Part shown: positions 26,497 through 35,647 of the stretch, piece after piece
Numbering within the stretch: position 1 is the first letter of the stretch
Layout of the letters: every line of letters starts with the position of its first letter
Origin: Leucobacter chromiireducens subsp. solipictus
Lineage (GTDB): Bacteria; Actinomycetota; Actinomycetes; Actinomycetales; Microbacteriaceae
Assembly (NCBI RefSeq): GCF_016758195.1
Contig: NZ_QYAC01000002.1
Span: 248,001-312,000 of the forward strand
Length of the DNA: 64,000 nt
Reading direction: 5' to 3'
Position numbers and translations under genes: made by a program
The notes under the pieces: generated by a model
Seen by the model: only the letters and a program-made list of their open reading frames with translations
Databases searched by the model: none
What the model was told of the DNA's origin: nothing

Positions 26497-28356
26497 ATGT
26501 CAAACACACACACCACACCCATCGTGGTCATCAAACCGGAGCTGGGGCTCCATCGCTGGCTTTGGCCCGCGGTATTCCTGATCCTCGGCCTGATCGCGCC
26601 GCTGGTGCTTCCGGGCGACAAATGGGTCCGCGTAGCTGCTCTTGCTCTGGTCTACGTCGCATTGGCTTCAGGTCTCAACATTCTCGTTGGACTCACCGGG
26701 CTGCTCGACCTAGGGTTCATCGCGTTCTTCATCGTCGGGGCGTACACGGCTGCAATATTTACGGTCAGTACCTTTGGTCCGATACTTGCGGAGAACCCTG
26801 CCGCGCTTGCGTGGGTGCTCCCCATCAGCGTCGTCGCGGCTATCGTGTTCGCTGGCATCGCGGGATCGATTATCGGGTACCCAACGTTGCGAGCGAGGGG
26901 CGACTATCTCGCGATCATGACACTCGCGTTCGGGGAAATCGTTCGGATCGTCTCTATCAACTGGACAGAGTTCACCGGAGGCGCTGTCGGTATTCGCAAC
27001 ATCCCGCCGCTGAATTTCGTCGACGGGGGGATGGTGCCTCCCACCACGACTTACTACATCATTCTCGCCGTTGTGGTGATCCTCGTGGTCGCGCTGGCGT
27101 CGCTGATCGCTTCCCCAGTGGGTCGTGCCTGGGTCGCGATTCGGGAGGACGAACTCGTCGCTGCGTCGATCGGAATCCGTACGCGAAGGTACAAGCTCCT
27201 AGCCTACGTCGTGGGTGCGGCCACCGCCGGTGTGATCGGGGTCTTCTTCGCCCACATGAACCAGTTCGTGAATCCCGATAGCTTTACGCTGGAGGATAAC
27301 TTCATTGTGCTGAGCCTGGTGATTCTGGGCGGGGCTGGCACGTTGTGGGGGCCGATCACCGGTGCGGCGCTGTGGATTTTTTTCCAGGCGGTTGCAAAAG
27401 ATATCCCTCTCATTCAAGCCCACCCTGAGTTCCGCACTGGGTTTCTCGCATTGATTGTGGTGGTTCTGATGATCCTCCGCCCTGGCGGCATCGTGTCGAA
27501 ACGGCTGGAACTCACCCGTGCGCGCGGCGGTTCCGTCCCACCTGTGGGCGAACTGACACAGGCCCCGGGGCTCGAGACTGTCGCCACAGGCAGCCCGGTC
27601 CTTGAGGTCCGCGAGATGAAACAGGTGTTTGGCGGCCTCACCGCGCTCGAATCCGTGACCTTTGACCTGCGACACGGCGAAGTGCTGGGGCTTATGGGGC
27701 CGAACGGAGCGGGCAAATCGACACTTCTCAACGCTATTTCAGGGGTCACCCGGGCAACTTCCGGAACGGTGGAACTCTACGGCGAACGCACTGAGAAGCT
27801 GGAATCGAGTGCTGTATCGACCCGTGGGATTGCGCGCACGTTCCAGACAGTCCGTCTCTTCTGGGATATGACAGTGCTCGAGAACTTGCTGGTCGGCGGG
27901 CACTCACGCCTCGCTGGTTTCGTTCCGAAGTTTCTTTCACCATTCCCTTTCGTGCGGCGTAGCGAACGATTCACCGTGGCAGAAGCGGAAGAAGCGCTCG
28001 CCTTCGTCGATGCGTGGGAATGTCGAGACCGGCGAGCGTCCTCACTTGACGCGTATCAGCAGCGCAAGGTCGAAATTGCCCGTGCACTCATGACACGACC
28101 AAAGATTCTGCTCCTCGACGAGCCAGCTGCCGGGCTCAACGAGAGCGAAACCAGGGACCTGGCCACGCTCATTGCCCGGGTCCGAGAACACGGGATCGAT
28201 GTGATCCTGATTGAGCACGACATGGACCTGCTGATGGGGGTGTCCGATCGAATTGTGGTGCTCGACCATGGGGTCATAATCGCGGACGGAACCCCGGCGC
28301 AGATCCGGACCAATCCCGCCGTGCTCGAAGCCTATCTGGGGAGTGATGCAGCATGA
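26497..28356 (+). CDS. LivM-LivG fusion (permease plus ATPase)
   Basis: 619 residues. Residues 1-335 form a LivM-type permease (GLNILVGLTGLLDLGFIAFF near the start, YPTLRARGDYLAIMTLAFGEIVRI, then VILGGAGTLWGP). Residues about 370-619 are a LivG-type ATPase (Walker A GPNGAGKST, Q-loop RTFQTVRLF, Walker B ILLLDEPAAGLN, HDMDLLM). The signature reads LDAYQQRKVEIA, the relaxed form usual for LivG. There is no stop between the parts; a 35-residue Arg/Pro-rich linker joins them. Such fusions are known in this family. ATGA overlap with livF. Confidence 0.93.
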   Translation: MSNTHTTPIVVIKPELGLHRWLWPAVFLILGLIAPLVLPGDKWVRVAALALVYVALASGLNILVGLTGLLDLGFIAFFIVGAYTAAIFTVSTFGPILAENPAALAWVLPISVVAAIVFAGIAGSIIGYPTLRARGDYLAIMTLAFGEIVRIVSINWTEFTGGAVGIRNIPPLNFVDGGMVPPTTTYYIILAVVVILVVALASLIASPVGRAWVAIREDELVAASIGIRTRRYKLLAYVVGAATAGVIGVFFAHMNQFVNPDSFTLEDNFIVLSLVILGGAGTLWGPITGAALWIFFQAVAKDIPLIQAHPEFRTGFLALIVVVLMILRPGGIVSKRLELTRARGGSVPPVGELTQAPGLETVATGSPVLEVREMKQVFGGLTALESVTFDLRHGEVLGLMGPNGAGKSTLLNAISGVTRATSGTVELYGERTEKLESSAVSTRGIARTFQTVRLFWDMTVLENLLVGGHSRLAGFVPKFLSPFPFVRRSERFTVAEAEEALAFVDAWECRDRRASSLDAYQQRKVEIARALMTRPKILLLDEPAAGLNESETRDLATLIARVREHGIDVILIEHDMDLLMGVSDRIVVLDHGVIIADGTPAQIRTNPAVLEAYLGSDAA

Positions 28357-29072
28357 GAATGCTTGAGGTTCGCGATCTGAACGTCCGCTACGGTGTGGTG
28401 CGGGCAGTGTTGGACGCCAATTTGCACGTCGATCACGGGGAACTCGTGGTCGTGGTGGGTGCCAACGGGGCCGGGAAGAGTAGTCTGCTCCGTGCGATTG
28501 CGGGGCTCAATAAACACCGAGGAGACGTCGAGCTCGAGGGAAATTCCATCGGAGTGCTGCGTGCCGAGCAACGAGTGAAACGAGGTGTTGCGCTGGTCCC
28601 AGAAGGGCGGCACATCTTCGGGCGCATGAGCGTCCTCGAAAATCTCCAGGTCGCGCACTGGGGCGCTTCGACTGACCTTACGGCTGAGATTGCGGATGCT
28701 TTCGCACGCTTTCCGAGGCTTGATGAGCGCAAGCACCAAACCGCCGCAACTCTATCTGGCGGTGAACAGCAGATGCTGGCGCTTTCACGCGCACTCATCC
28801 GAAAACCGCGACTACTGATGCTCGATGAACCATCGATGGGGCTCGCTCCGAAGATTGTTGCCCAAATGTTTGAGATCATTAGTGAGATCAATGCTGCAGG
28901 AACGAGTGTGTTGCTCATTGAACAGAACGCCCGGATGGCGCTGTCAATCGCGCACCGGGGGTACCTGATGGAAACCGGGACTCTGTCTGGCGGCGGCGAT
29001 GCACGTGTGATGCTTGAAGACGAGCGTCTCCACGAAGCCTACTTTGGGAAGAGTCCTGGAACGGCAAGTTAG
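28353..29072 (+). CDS. livF: LivF-type ATPase
   Basis: 239 residues. Walker A GANGAGKSS, signature LSGGEQQMLA, Walker B LLMLDEPSMGLAP, IEQNARMAL after it; the RHIFGRMSVLENL segment is typical LivF. It is the second ATPase of the importer, pairing with the ATPase half of the preceding fusion. It overlaps the previous gene by four bases. Confidence 0.94.
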   Translation: MRMLEVRDLNVRYGVVRAVLDANLHVDHGELVVVVGANGAGKSSLLRAIAGLNKHRGDVELEGNSIGVLRAEQRVKRGVALVPEGRHIFGRMSVLENLQVAHWGASTDLTAEIADAFARFPRLDERKHQTAATLSGGEQQMLALSRALIRKPRLLMLDEPSMGLAPKIVAQMFEIISEINAAGTSVLLIEQNARMALSIAHRGYLMETGTLSGGGDARVMLEDERLHEAYFGKSPGTAS

Positions 29073-29101
29073 CTGCGCCACGATGGCGCGGTGTTGCTGC
29101 A

Positions 29102-29869
29102 ATGTGGGACAACGCGAGATTGGTGAACGATATGGACTGGGGTTCGATGAGCAGGGGAGAGACACTCTCCGTGCCTGACCGCCTGTCGGTCGACCTGGAA
29201 CGGCTGATTCTTGAGGGAGAGCTTACGCCGGGGGAGAAGCTCCCGGCAGAGCGAGAACTTGCTCAACTTCTGCGCGTTTCTCGCGTCTCCATTCGTGAAG
29301 CCCTTCGAGAGCTCGAGAACCGCGGGCTGATTGATCGTCGACCGGGTCGCGGCACCATTATTCTCGCTCCCGGGGAAGTCTCGAAAGCCTCGGATGACGT
29401 GATCGAAGCCTTCGCGTCGATGCGTACCGAGCTCACGGACATCATGGAGCTTCGTGCCATCGTCGAGCCCCCGATTGCGCGCATCACCGCCACGCGAGCG
29501 CAGCCCCGAGACGTGATCCAACTGGAAGAGCTCGTGAAATCCATGGAGGTTGACGTGACGAAGGAACGTTATGCGGAGTTGGACCGGGCGTTTCATCAAG
29601 CAATCGCGCAATACACGCATAACCCGCTGCTCTCATTGATCAATGAGCAGATCGCTAACCAAATCGCACCCAGCCGTGCGAGCCGGTACCAGACAAAGGC
29701 GCGACGCCAGGCCTCGAGTGTTGCTCATCGGCGCATCTATGAGGCGATCGCTGCACGCGACGGTGCTCGCGCTGAAGACGAAGCGCGAGCACACGTGTAC
29801 GACATCAGTCGGGAGATCGCGCGCGCATCCGAAAACAACTCAACGGTGAGGGGACACAATCTTGGTTGA
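29102..29869 (+). CDS. GntR-family (FCD) regulator
   Basis: Up to 255 residues. Winged helix KLPAERELAQLLRVSRVSIR and EALRELENRGLIDRRPGRGT, then an alpha-helical FCD ligand domain with metal-binding-type residues (LDRAFHQAIAQYTHNPLL and SVAHRRIYEAIAARDGARAE). The start is uncertain: ATG at 29102, 29132 or 29147. It is last in the Liv cassette and overlaps the next gene's TTG start by eight bases, so the downstream hydrolase is translationally coupled. The palindrome at 23763 is a good candidate target, suggesting substrate-induced derepression of the importer. Confidence 0.9.
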   Translation: MWDNARLVNDMDWGSMSRGETLSVPDRLSVDLERLILEGELTPGEKLPAERELAQLLRVSRVSIREALRELENRGLIDRRPGRGTIILAPGEVSKASDDVIEAFASMRTELTDIMELRAIVEPPIARITATRAQPRDVIQLEELVKSMEVDVTKERYAELDRAFHQAIAQYTHNPLLSLINEQIANQIAPSRASRYQTKARRQASSVAHRRIYEAIAARDGARAEDEARAHVYDISREIARASENNSTVRGHNLG

Positions 29870-31406
29870 GCACACACACGCCACCGGAGGCGCGATCTCG
29901 ACCTCCCACCACCTGGCCACGGAAGCCGGGGCCGCCGCGCTCCGAGCCGGGGGCAACGCGATCGATGCGGCGCTCGCCGCGGCTGCGACCCTCTGCGTCG
30001 TGTACCCGAACAACGTGGCGCTCGGCGGCGACCTCGTCGCGCTCGTGCGCAGCCCGGAGGGGGAGATCCGCTTCTTGAACGCCACCGGGGCCGCTCCCGC
30101 CGGGCAGACGCTCGAGGCGCTGCGTGAGAAGCACGGGGACGCACTCCCGCTGCGCGGGATCGACACGGTGACGGTGCCGGGCGGGATCTGCGGTTGGAAC
30201 TCGCTGCACGAGTACGGGGCCACTCGGCCCTGGGCCGCTCACTTCGAGCACGCGATTCGCCACGCGGAGCAGGGGATTGCGAACTCGAAGTCCGTGGCCG
30301 CTGCGCTCATCGAGGACCAGGCAACGTTTGCGCAGGATCCCGGGGCCCGCGACGTGTTCTACCCGGGCGGCGAACCGCTCGCTGAGGGCGCGCCGCTCGT
30401 GCAGCCCGCGCTCGCGCGCACGCTGCGCCGGATCGCCGCGGGCGGGTCCGCCGAGTTCTACGAGGGGGAGACCGCGGACCGCTGGATCGCGGGCCTGCAG
30501 GCGCTCGGCTCGAAGATCACGAAGCAGGACGCCATCGACTATCAGGGGTACTGGGCGGACCCGCTCGAGGGTGAGTTCGAGGGCTACCGGGTGGTCACCG
30601 GGCCACCGAACACGTCCGGGTTCATGCTCTTGCGCGCGCTTGAGGCGGTCGCCACGGGAATCGAGGATCCGCTCGGCACCGGCGCGGGGGAACTCGCGCT
30701 CGCGTTCCACCACGCCAACTCCCTGCGCGCGAGCCACCTCGCCGACCCGCGGCACGGCGGTGCGACCGGGCAGGAACTCGTGAAGCTGCCCGCGCCCGAG
30801 TGGCCGGTGCCCGCGGCCGCGAAAGCCAGCGGAGACACGGTCGGCTTCGCCGCGATCAGCGACGACGGCTGGGCGGTGTCCTTCATCAACTCCGTGTACT
30901 GGAGCTTCGGTGCGCACATCGTTGAGCCCGAGACCGGGATCCTGTTCCAGAACCGGGGCACCTCCTTCGCGCTGGATCCGGCATCGCCGAACGCGTTCGC
31001 GCCCGGGAAGCGGCCGCGGCACACGCTCATGCCGGTGCTGATCCTGCGCGGCGACGAGATCGCCTGGGTTCCGGCCACCATGGGCGGGGCGGCGCAGCCG
31101 CAGATTCACGCGCAGCTGCTGCTTCGCTCGCTCGCCGGGGCGACCCCGCACGAGGCCACCCACGCGCCCCGCTGGATGGTCGAGGAGTGGCCCGGCAACG
31201 GCCCCGCCACCGTGATGGCCGAGGCCGATGTCCCGGTGGAAGCCCAGCGCGCGATCGCCGCGGCCGGCTTCCCGCTCACCGTGGTGCCGCCCGTCACCGA
31301 GGACCTAGGCCACTCCAACCTCATTCGGGTGACCCCGACTGGATACGAGGCCGCCAGCGATCCCCGTTCCGATGGTTCCGCCGTGATCGTGCAGGCCCCG
31401 AGCTGA
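29862..31406 (+). CDS. Gamma-glutamyltransferase-like Ntn hydrolase
   Basis: 514 residues, of the GGT/acylase family. The proenzyme would cleave itself before Thr326 in ASGDTVGFAAIS, giving the N-terminal catalytic Thr of the small subunit. Later small-subunit motifs are present (NSVYWSFGAHIV, FQNRGTSFAL, ATMGGAAQPQ). The GDT context resembles the YwrD-like subgroup rather than E. coli GGT, and no signal peptide is seen, so it is probably cytosolic. Substrates could be gamma-glutamyl amides or acylated amino compounds brought in by the adjacent importer. Start is TTG at 29862 with AGGGGA seven bases upstream. GC and codon use are again like the host chromosome. Confidence 0.85.
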   Translation: MVEHTHATGGAISTSHHLATEAGAAALRAGGNAIDAALAAAATLCVVYPNNVALGGDLVALVRSPEGEIRFLNATGAAPAGQTLEALREKHGDALPLRGIDTVTVPGGICGWNSLHEYGATRPWAAHFEHAIRHAEQGIANSKSVAAALIEDQATFAQDPGARDVFYPGGEPLAEGAPLVQPALARTLRRIAAGGSAEFYEGETADRWIAGLQALGSKITKQDAIDYQGYWADPLEGEFEGYRVVTGPPNTSGFMLLRALEAVATGIEDPLGTGAGELALAFHHANSLRASHLADPRHGGATGQELVKLPAPEWPVPAAAKASGDTVGFAAISDDGWAVSFINSVYWSFGAHIVEPETGILFQNRGTSFALDPASPNAFAPGKRPRHTLMPVLILRGDEIAWVPATMGGAAQPQIHAQLLLRSLAGATPHEATHAPRWMVEEWPGNGPATVMAEADVPVEAQRAIAAAGFPLTVVPPVTEDLGHSNLIRVTPTGYEAASDPRSDGSAVIVQAPS

Positions 31407-31477
31407 GCGCGGCGGGACGACGCGTCCCGCCTCACCCCCGCCTCGCTCCACGCACGCACTCGCAGAATCGACGCTTC

Positions 31478-32263
31478 ATGACTCAGACCCCTCCCCGCTC
31501 CAGCATTCTCGTTCTCGCCCTCCTCGGCGCCCTGACCGGCCTCCTCTCCGGAGTGTTCGGCATCGGCGGCGGCGTCGTGCTCGTCCCCATGCTGGTGATG
31601 TTCCTCGGCTTCCAGCAGCGGCTCGCCGCCGGAACCTCGGTCGCGGCCATCCTGCCGGCCGCGGTGGTCGGCGGCATCGGCTACGCCCTGCAGGGCAACG
31701 TCGACTGGATCGCCGCAATCGCCCTCGCGCTCGGGGTGATCGTGGGGGCGCAGATCGGCAGCTACCTGCTGTCGCGGGTGCCGACCGGGTTCCTGCGCTG
31801 GCTCTTCATGGTGTTCCTCGCCGCGGTGGTGGTGAGCCTGTGGTTTGTGGTCCCGCAGCGCGACGCCGAGATCGACAAGAACGCCCTGGTCCTGACCCTG
31901 CTCGTGGTGACCGGCCTCATCACGGGCATCCTGTCCGGGCTGCTCGGAGTCGGCGGCGGCGTCGTCGTGGTCCCCGTGCTGATGTTCTTCTTCGGGGCGA
32001 GCGATCTGATCGCGAAGGGGACCTCCCTCATCATGCTGATCCCCGGGTCGATTTCCGGCACGATCGGGAACGCGCGACGCCGCAACGTCGATCTCCGCGC
32101 CGCTGCCGTGCTCGGGATCGCGGCGAGCGTGCTGTCCCCGCTCGGCTCGGTGATCGCCACGCACATCCCACCCTTCTGGTCGAACGTGGCGTTCTCGCTA
32201 CTGCTCGCGTTTGTGCTGGGTCAGATGCTGTTCAAGACGGTGCAGGGGCGGAAAAAGTCGTAG
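31478..32263 (+). CDS. TauE/SafE-family permease
   Basis: 261 residues, seven to eight helices in two halves. Each half carries the family glycine motif: GVFGIGGGVVLVPML near residue 25 and LLGVGGGVVVVPVLM near residue 155. TauE/SafE proteins move anions such as sulfite, sulfonates or organic acids, usually outward. ATG at 31478; no strong ribosome site. It follows the Ntn hydrolase by 71 bp and ends at two consecutive hairpins. Confidence 0.9.
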   Translation: MTQTPPRSSILVLALLGALTGLLSGVFGIGGGVVLVPMLVMFLGFQQRLAAGTSVAAILPAAVVGGIGYALQGNVDWIAAIALALGVIVGAQIGSYLLSRVPTGFLRWLFMVFLAAVVVSLWFVVPQRDAEIDKNALVLTLLVVTGLITGILSGLLGVGGGVVVVPVLMFFFGASDLIAKGTSLIMLIPGSISGTIGNARRRNVDLRAAAVLGIAASVLSPLGSVIATHIPPFWSNVAFSLLLAFVLGQMLFKTVQGRKKS

Positions 32264-32268
32264 CCTGC

Positions 32269-32328
32269 GTGCGGCTCGACACACGTTCGAGCCGCACGGC
32301 ACCGACCCGCCGAGTCTGGCGGGTCGGT
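32269..32328 (+). terminator. Twin hairpins after the TauE/SafE gene
   Basis: Two adjacent perfect stems: 11 bp (32269-32279 with 32287-32297) and 11 bp (32301-32311 with 32318-32328). Together they probably end the upstream transcript. Confidence 0.65.
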
Positions 32329-32455
32329 GACACCAGCGGATAGCCTGGCACCACAGAAGGGCCCGTGCCATCGAGGTCGCGGCTCCGCGTCCGGGCTGGC
32401 GCGGCCGCGCGGCGCGGCGCGTTCCGACACCAGCCCGGACCCCTCAGGAGGGCCC

Positions 32456-33670
32456 GTGTCTCCCACGCACATCTTGGAACCAGAGCTGGCCGAGCTGCAC
32501 GACACCTATCGGCACCTGCACCAGCACCCCGAACTCTCCATGCAGGAGCACGAGACGGCCGCCTTCATCGAGCGGCGCCTGGAAACGCTCGGCGTGGAAC
32601 ACTTCCGCTGCGGCGGTACCGGCGTGGTCGGGGTTCTGCGCAACGGCGCGGGCCCCGTCGTCGCGTTCCGCGCCGACACGGACGGGCTGCCCATTCAGGA
32701 GGACACGTCGGCCGAGTACCGGTCGACCGCCACCGGGGTGTTGCCGGACGGCACGGCAGTTCCGGTGATGCACGGTTGCGGCCACGACAGCCACGTGGCG
32801 GCGGCCCTCACCGCGATCCGGATCATGCAGCGCGAGGAAGCCGCCTGGCGGGGCACGATCGTGTGGATCTTCCAGCCGGGGGAGGAGACCGCCGCGGGGG
32901 CCGCCGCGATGGTGGCTGACGGTCTGTGGGACCGGGCCCCGGTGCCCGAGATCGTGTTCGGCCAGCACGTCGTCTCCGATGTGCCCACCGGAACGGTGGG
33001 GATCGCCTCGGGGAACGCGATGGCAATGGCGGACTCGCTCCGGGTGACGGTGCGCGGTCGGCAGTCGCACGGGTCCCAGCCGCAGGATTCCATCGACCCC
33101 ATCGTGCTCGGGGCGCACATGGTCGTGCGGCTCCAGACGATCGTGTCCCGCGAACTCTCGCCGCAGGAGCCCGCCGTCGTGACCTGCGGCACGTTCCACG
33201 CCGGGCTGAAGGAGAACATCATCCCGGATCGGGCGGAGTTCACCCTCAATATTCGGACCCTGGGCGACGCCACGCGTGAGCGCGTGTTCTCGGCGATCAC
33301 CCGGATCCTCGACGCCGAGGCGATGGCCGCGGGAGCGCCGGCCCCCGAAATCGAGGAGCTGTACCGGTTCCCGTTGCTCTTCAACGACCCCGATGCGACC
33401 GCACGGGTGGTCTCGGCCCTGCGCGGCGAGCTCGGAGAGACGCAGCTTGCGGAACTGCCCGCCGCGATGGGGTCCGAGGACTTCGGCTGGCTCGCGGCTG
33501 CGGCGGGCGTGCCGAATGTGTACTGGGTGTTCGGAGCGTACCCGGCGGAAACGGTGGGCCCGCCGGTGAACCACTCGCCGTTTTTCCTCCCGGACCTGGA
33601 ACCGACGCTGAGCACCGGCGTCCGGGCCGCCGTGAGCGTGTTGCAGGGTGCGCTCGGCAGCTCCGCCTAG
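32456..33670 (+). CDS. M20 family amidohydrolase
   Basis: 404 residues, zinc peptidase/amidohydrolase M20D type (hippurate hydrolase/IAA-amino-acid hydrolase-like). Metal-binding landmarks: HPELSMQEHETA, ADTDGLPIQED, MHGCGHDSHVA, QPGEETAAGA, and AAMGSEDFGWLA near the C-terminus. It cleaves the amide bond of N-acyl amino acids. GTG at 32456 has AGGAGG four bases upstream, a strong site. Its stop shares bases with the stop of the convergent DUF3892 gene (CTAG). It fits the amide-scavenging theme of the neighbourhood. Confidence 0.92.
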   Translation: MSPTHILEPELAELHDTYRHLHQHPELSMQEHETAAFIERRLETLGVEHFRCGGTGVVGVLRNGAGPVVAFRADTDGLPIQEDTSAEYRSTATGVLPDGTAVPVMHGCGHDSHVAAALTAIRIMQREEAAWRGTIVWIFQPGEETAAGAAAMVADGLWDRAPVPEIVFGQHVVSDVPTGTVGIASGNAMAMADSLRVTVRGRQSHGSQPQDSIDPIVLGAHMVVRLQTIVSRELSPQEPAVVTCGTFHAGLKENIIPDRAEFTLNIRTLGDATRERVFSAITRILDAEAMAAGAPAPEIEELYRFPLLFNDPDATARVVSALRGELGETQLAELPAAMGSEDFGWLAAAAGVPNVYWVFGAYPAETVGPPVNHSPFFLPDLEPTLSTGVRAAVSVLQGALGSSA

Positions 33671-33942
33671 AACTCCGGCAACCCCGTCAGCGTCGCCGCC
33701 TGGGCATTGCTGCCGCGCGCCCGGACGTACTTCGGCGAACCCTGCACCACATCGACGGCCGCACGGCTCGCCCCGTTCCCCACGAATGCGGCACCCTTCT
33801 GGGACTCGAGCCACACGATCAGCGCGTGCTTGCCCATCTCGCCCGAGGCGCTCGAAGCGGTATCGCGCCACTGCACCTGACTGATCGTCTGCTCGCTCTT
33901 CGGGGTGCTCCCGTAACGGACATGGGTGATTTCGATACTCAT
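33667..33942 (-). CDS. DUF3892 protein
   Basis: 91 residues starting MSIEITHVRYGSTPKSEQTI. The core pattern (WRDTASSASGEM, HALIVWLESQKGAAFV, KYVRARGS) is that of DUF3892, a small domain of unknown function in actinobacteria and firmicutes. The ATG at 33942 is preferred to upstream in-frame starts, whose sequence looks non-coding. Confidence 0.75.
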   Translation of the reverse strand: MSIEITHVRYGSTPKSEQTISQVQWRDTASSASGEMGKHALIVWLESQKGAAFVGNGASRAAVDVVQGSPKYVRARGSNAQAATLTGLPEF

Positions 33943-34079
33943 CACAGATACTCTCGTCTCGGCTCCGTGCCCGGACCTGGGCGTCGTGACGAGTATCCCG
34001 GGAACCACCGACACCCACGGTGCGATCCGCGGAACGCACGCGTGTCGCGGGGGTTCCCGGCGCGCCGCACCGACGCGGC

Positions 34080-35644
34080 CTACGGGTCGGTGCGGGTGGG
34101 GGAGGCCAACCCGAGGCGTCGGTAGCGCTCGTGCCGCAGGAGGCGGCGGTGCTCCGGGCGTTGAACGCTGAGGGCGGCCAGTTCCTGCGCGATCGCGTCG
34201 CCGGTCCGGATGCAGAACGCACGGGGTTCCGCTGCGGCGTCGGGATCCTCCGCGATGAGGCGGTCCACGATGCCACGGTCACGCAGGTTCGCGGAGGCGA
34301 CGCCCTGTTGCTCAGCGAGTTCGGGGGCGTGGCTGGTGTCTCGGTAGACGATCGCGGAGGCCCCCTCGGGGGGGGAAGCGGCGAGAGCCACGCGTGCTCG
34401 GCGGCAAGCGTGCGATCCGCGGGCAGCAGGGCGAGCGCGCCGCCGCCGGTGCCCTCGCCCAGGAGCAGGGACAGGGTCGGGCTGTGATGGGTGACGAGGT
34501 CGGCGAGGCAGTGCGCGATCTCGGAGGCGAGGCCACCCTCCTCGGCGGTCTGCGAGAGCGCGGCACCGGGGGTGTCGATGACGGTGACGAGGGGGAGCCG
34601 CAGTTCCTCGGCGAGGTGCATCGCGCGGCGTGCGGCGCGGAGCGCGCCGGGGCCGAGGGGTGCGTGGGAGCGTTGTGCGCGGCGGTCCTGGCCGACGACG
34701 ACGCAGGGGATCCCGCCGAACCGGGCGAGGCAGAGCGCGAGCCCGGGATCTCGCTCGCCCTGGCCGGTGCCGGAGAGGGGAACGACGTCGGTGGCGGCGT
34801 AACGGAGGAGTTCGCGGAGGCCGGGCCTTGCCCGGTTGCGGGTGCGGGTAATGGAATCCCAGGGCGCGGTGGAGCCGGCCGGGCTCACGGTCGCGGTGCC
34901 CGGGGTGTCCGCGCGGGCGACAAGCTCCGCGTGGGTGGGGCGTTCCAGGAGTCGGAGCGTGCGGGCGATCACGTCGCGGAGTTCTTCCGGGGGGAGGACG
35001 CCGTCGATGATCCCGTGCTGGGCGAGGTTCTCTGCGGATTGCACGCCGGTGGGGAAGGGCTCGCCGGAGAGCGCCTCGTAGACGCGGGGGCCGAGGAACC
35101 CGACGAGTGCGCCGGGTTCGGCGACGGTGACCTGCCCCAGGGACCCGAACGATGCGAGCGCGCCGCCGGTGGACGGGTGGCGGAGGTAGGTGAGATAGGG
35201 CAGGCCTTCGGCGTGGTGGGCCGCGACGGCGGCGGCGATCTTCACCATCGCGACAAAGGCGACGGTGCCCTCCTGCATGCGGGTGCCACCGGAGGCGATC
35301 GCGGCGAGGACCGGGAGACGCTCGGCGGTTGCGCGTTCCATGGCGAGGACAAACCGTTCGGCGGCGGCGACACCGATGGATCCCGCGAGGAAGCGGAACT
35401 CGCTGGCGATGAGCACCACGCGGCGCCCGTCGAGGAGGGCCTCGCCCGTGATGAGAGATTCGTCGACGCCGGATCGGGCCGCGGCCGCGGCGAGTTCCCC
35501 GGCGTAGTCGGGGCCGAGCTCGGGCTCGGCAGGGGTGGTGTCCCAGCTGAGGTAGCTGCCGGGGTCCGCGGTGATCGCGATGAGTTCGTGGGCGGACAGG
35601 CGGGGGCGGCGTGCCGGCGCCTCCGCCGGGGTGGGGGTGGCCAT
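34080..35644 (-). pseudogene. Acyl-CoA carboxyltransferase (fused AccD-AccA type), frameshifted
   Basis: The first ~420 residues from the ATG at 35644 are a carboxyltransferase: AccD-like half (ASGGTRMQEGTVAFVAM; STGGALASFGSLGQV) and AccA-like half (PLVTVIDTPGAALSQTAEEG; GEGTGGGALALL). At a run of eight G (34368-34375) the frame breaks after AEHAWLSPLP. The expected continuation (PPEGASAIVYRD ... RRLLRHERYRRLGL) is in the next frame and ends at 34080. One extra base, or two fewer, restores a 521-residue protein. Either a sequencing error, a slippage-type switch, or a recent mutation. Biotin carboxylase and carrier subunits are not nearby. Follows the CoA-transferase gene by three bases, with GGAG upstream. 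Confidence 0.85.
34368..34375. other. Run of eight G at the frameshift site
   Basis: G8 on the plus strand (C8 in the coding strand) exactly where the carboxyltransferase frame breaks. Confidence 0.9.
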
Positions 35645-35647
35645 GGG

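Noticed and set aside
32444-34367. Continuation of the carboxyltransferase frame beyond the G8 tract into a 1066-codon product
   Set aside because: The sequence after the tract is not protein-like and runs antisense through the DUF3892 and M20 genes.
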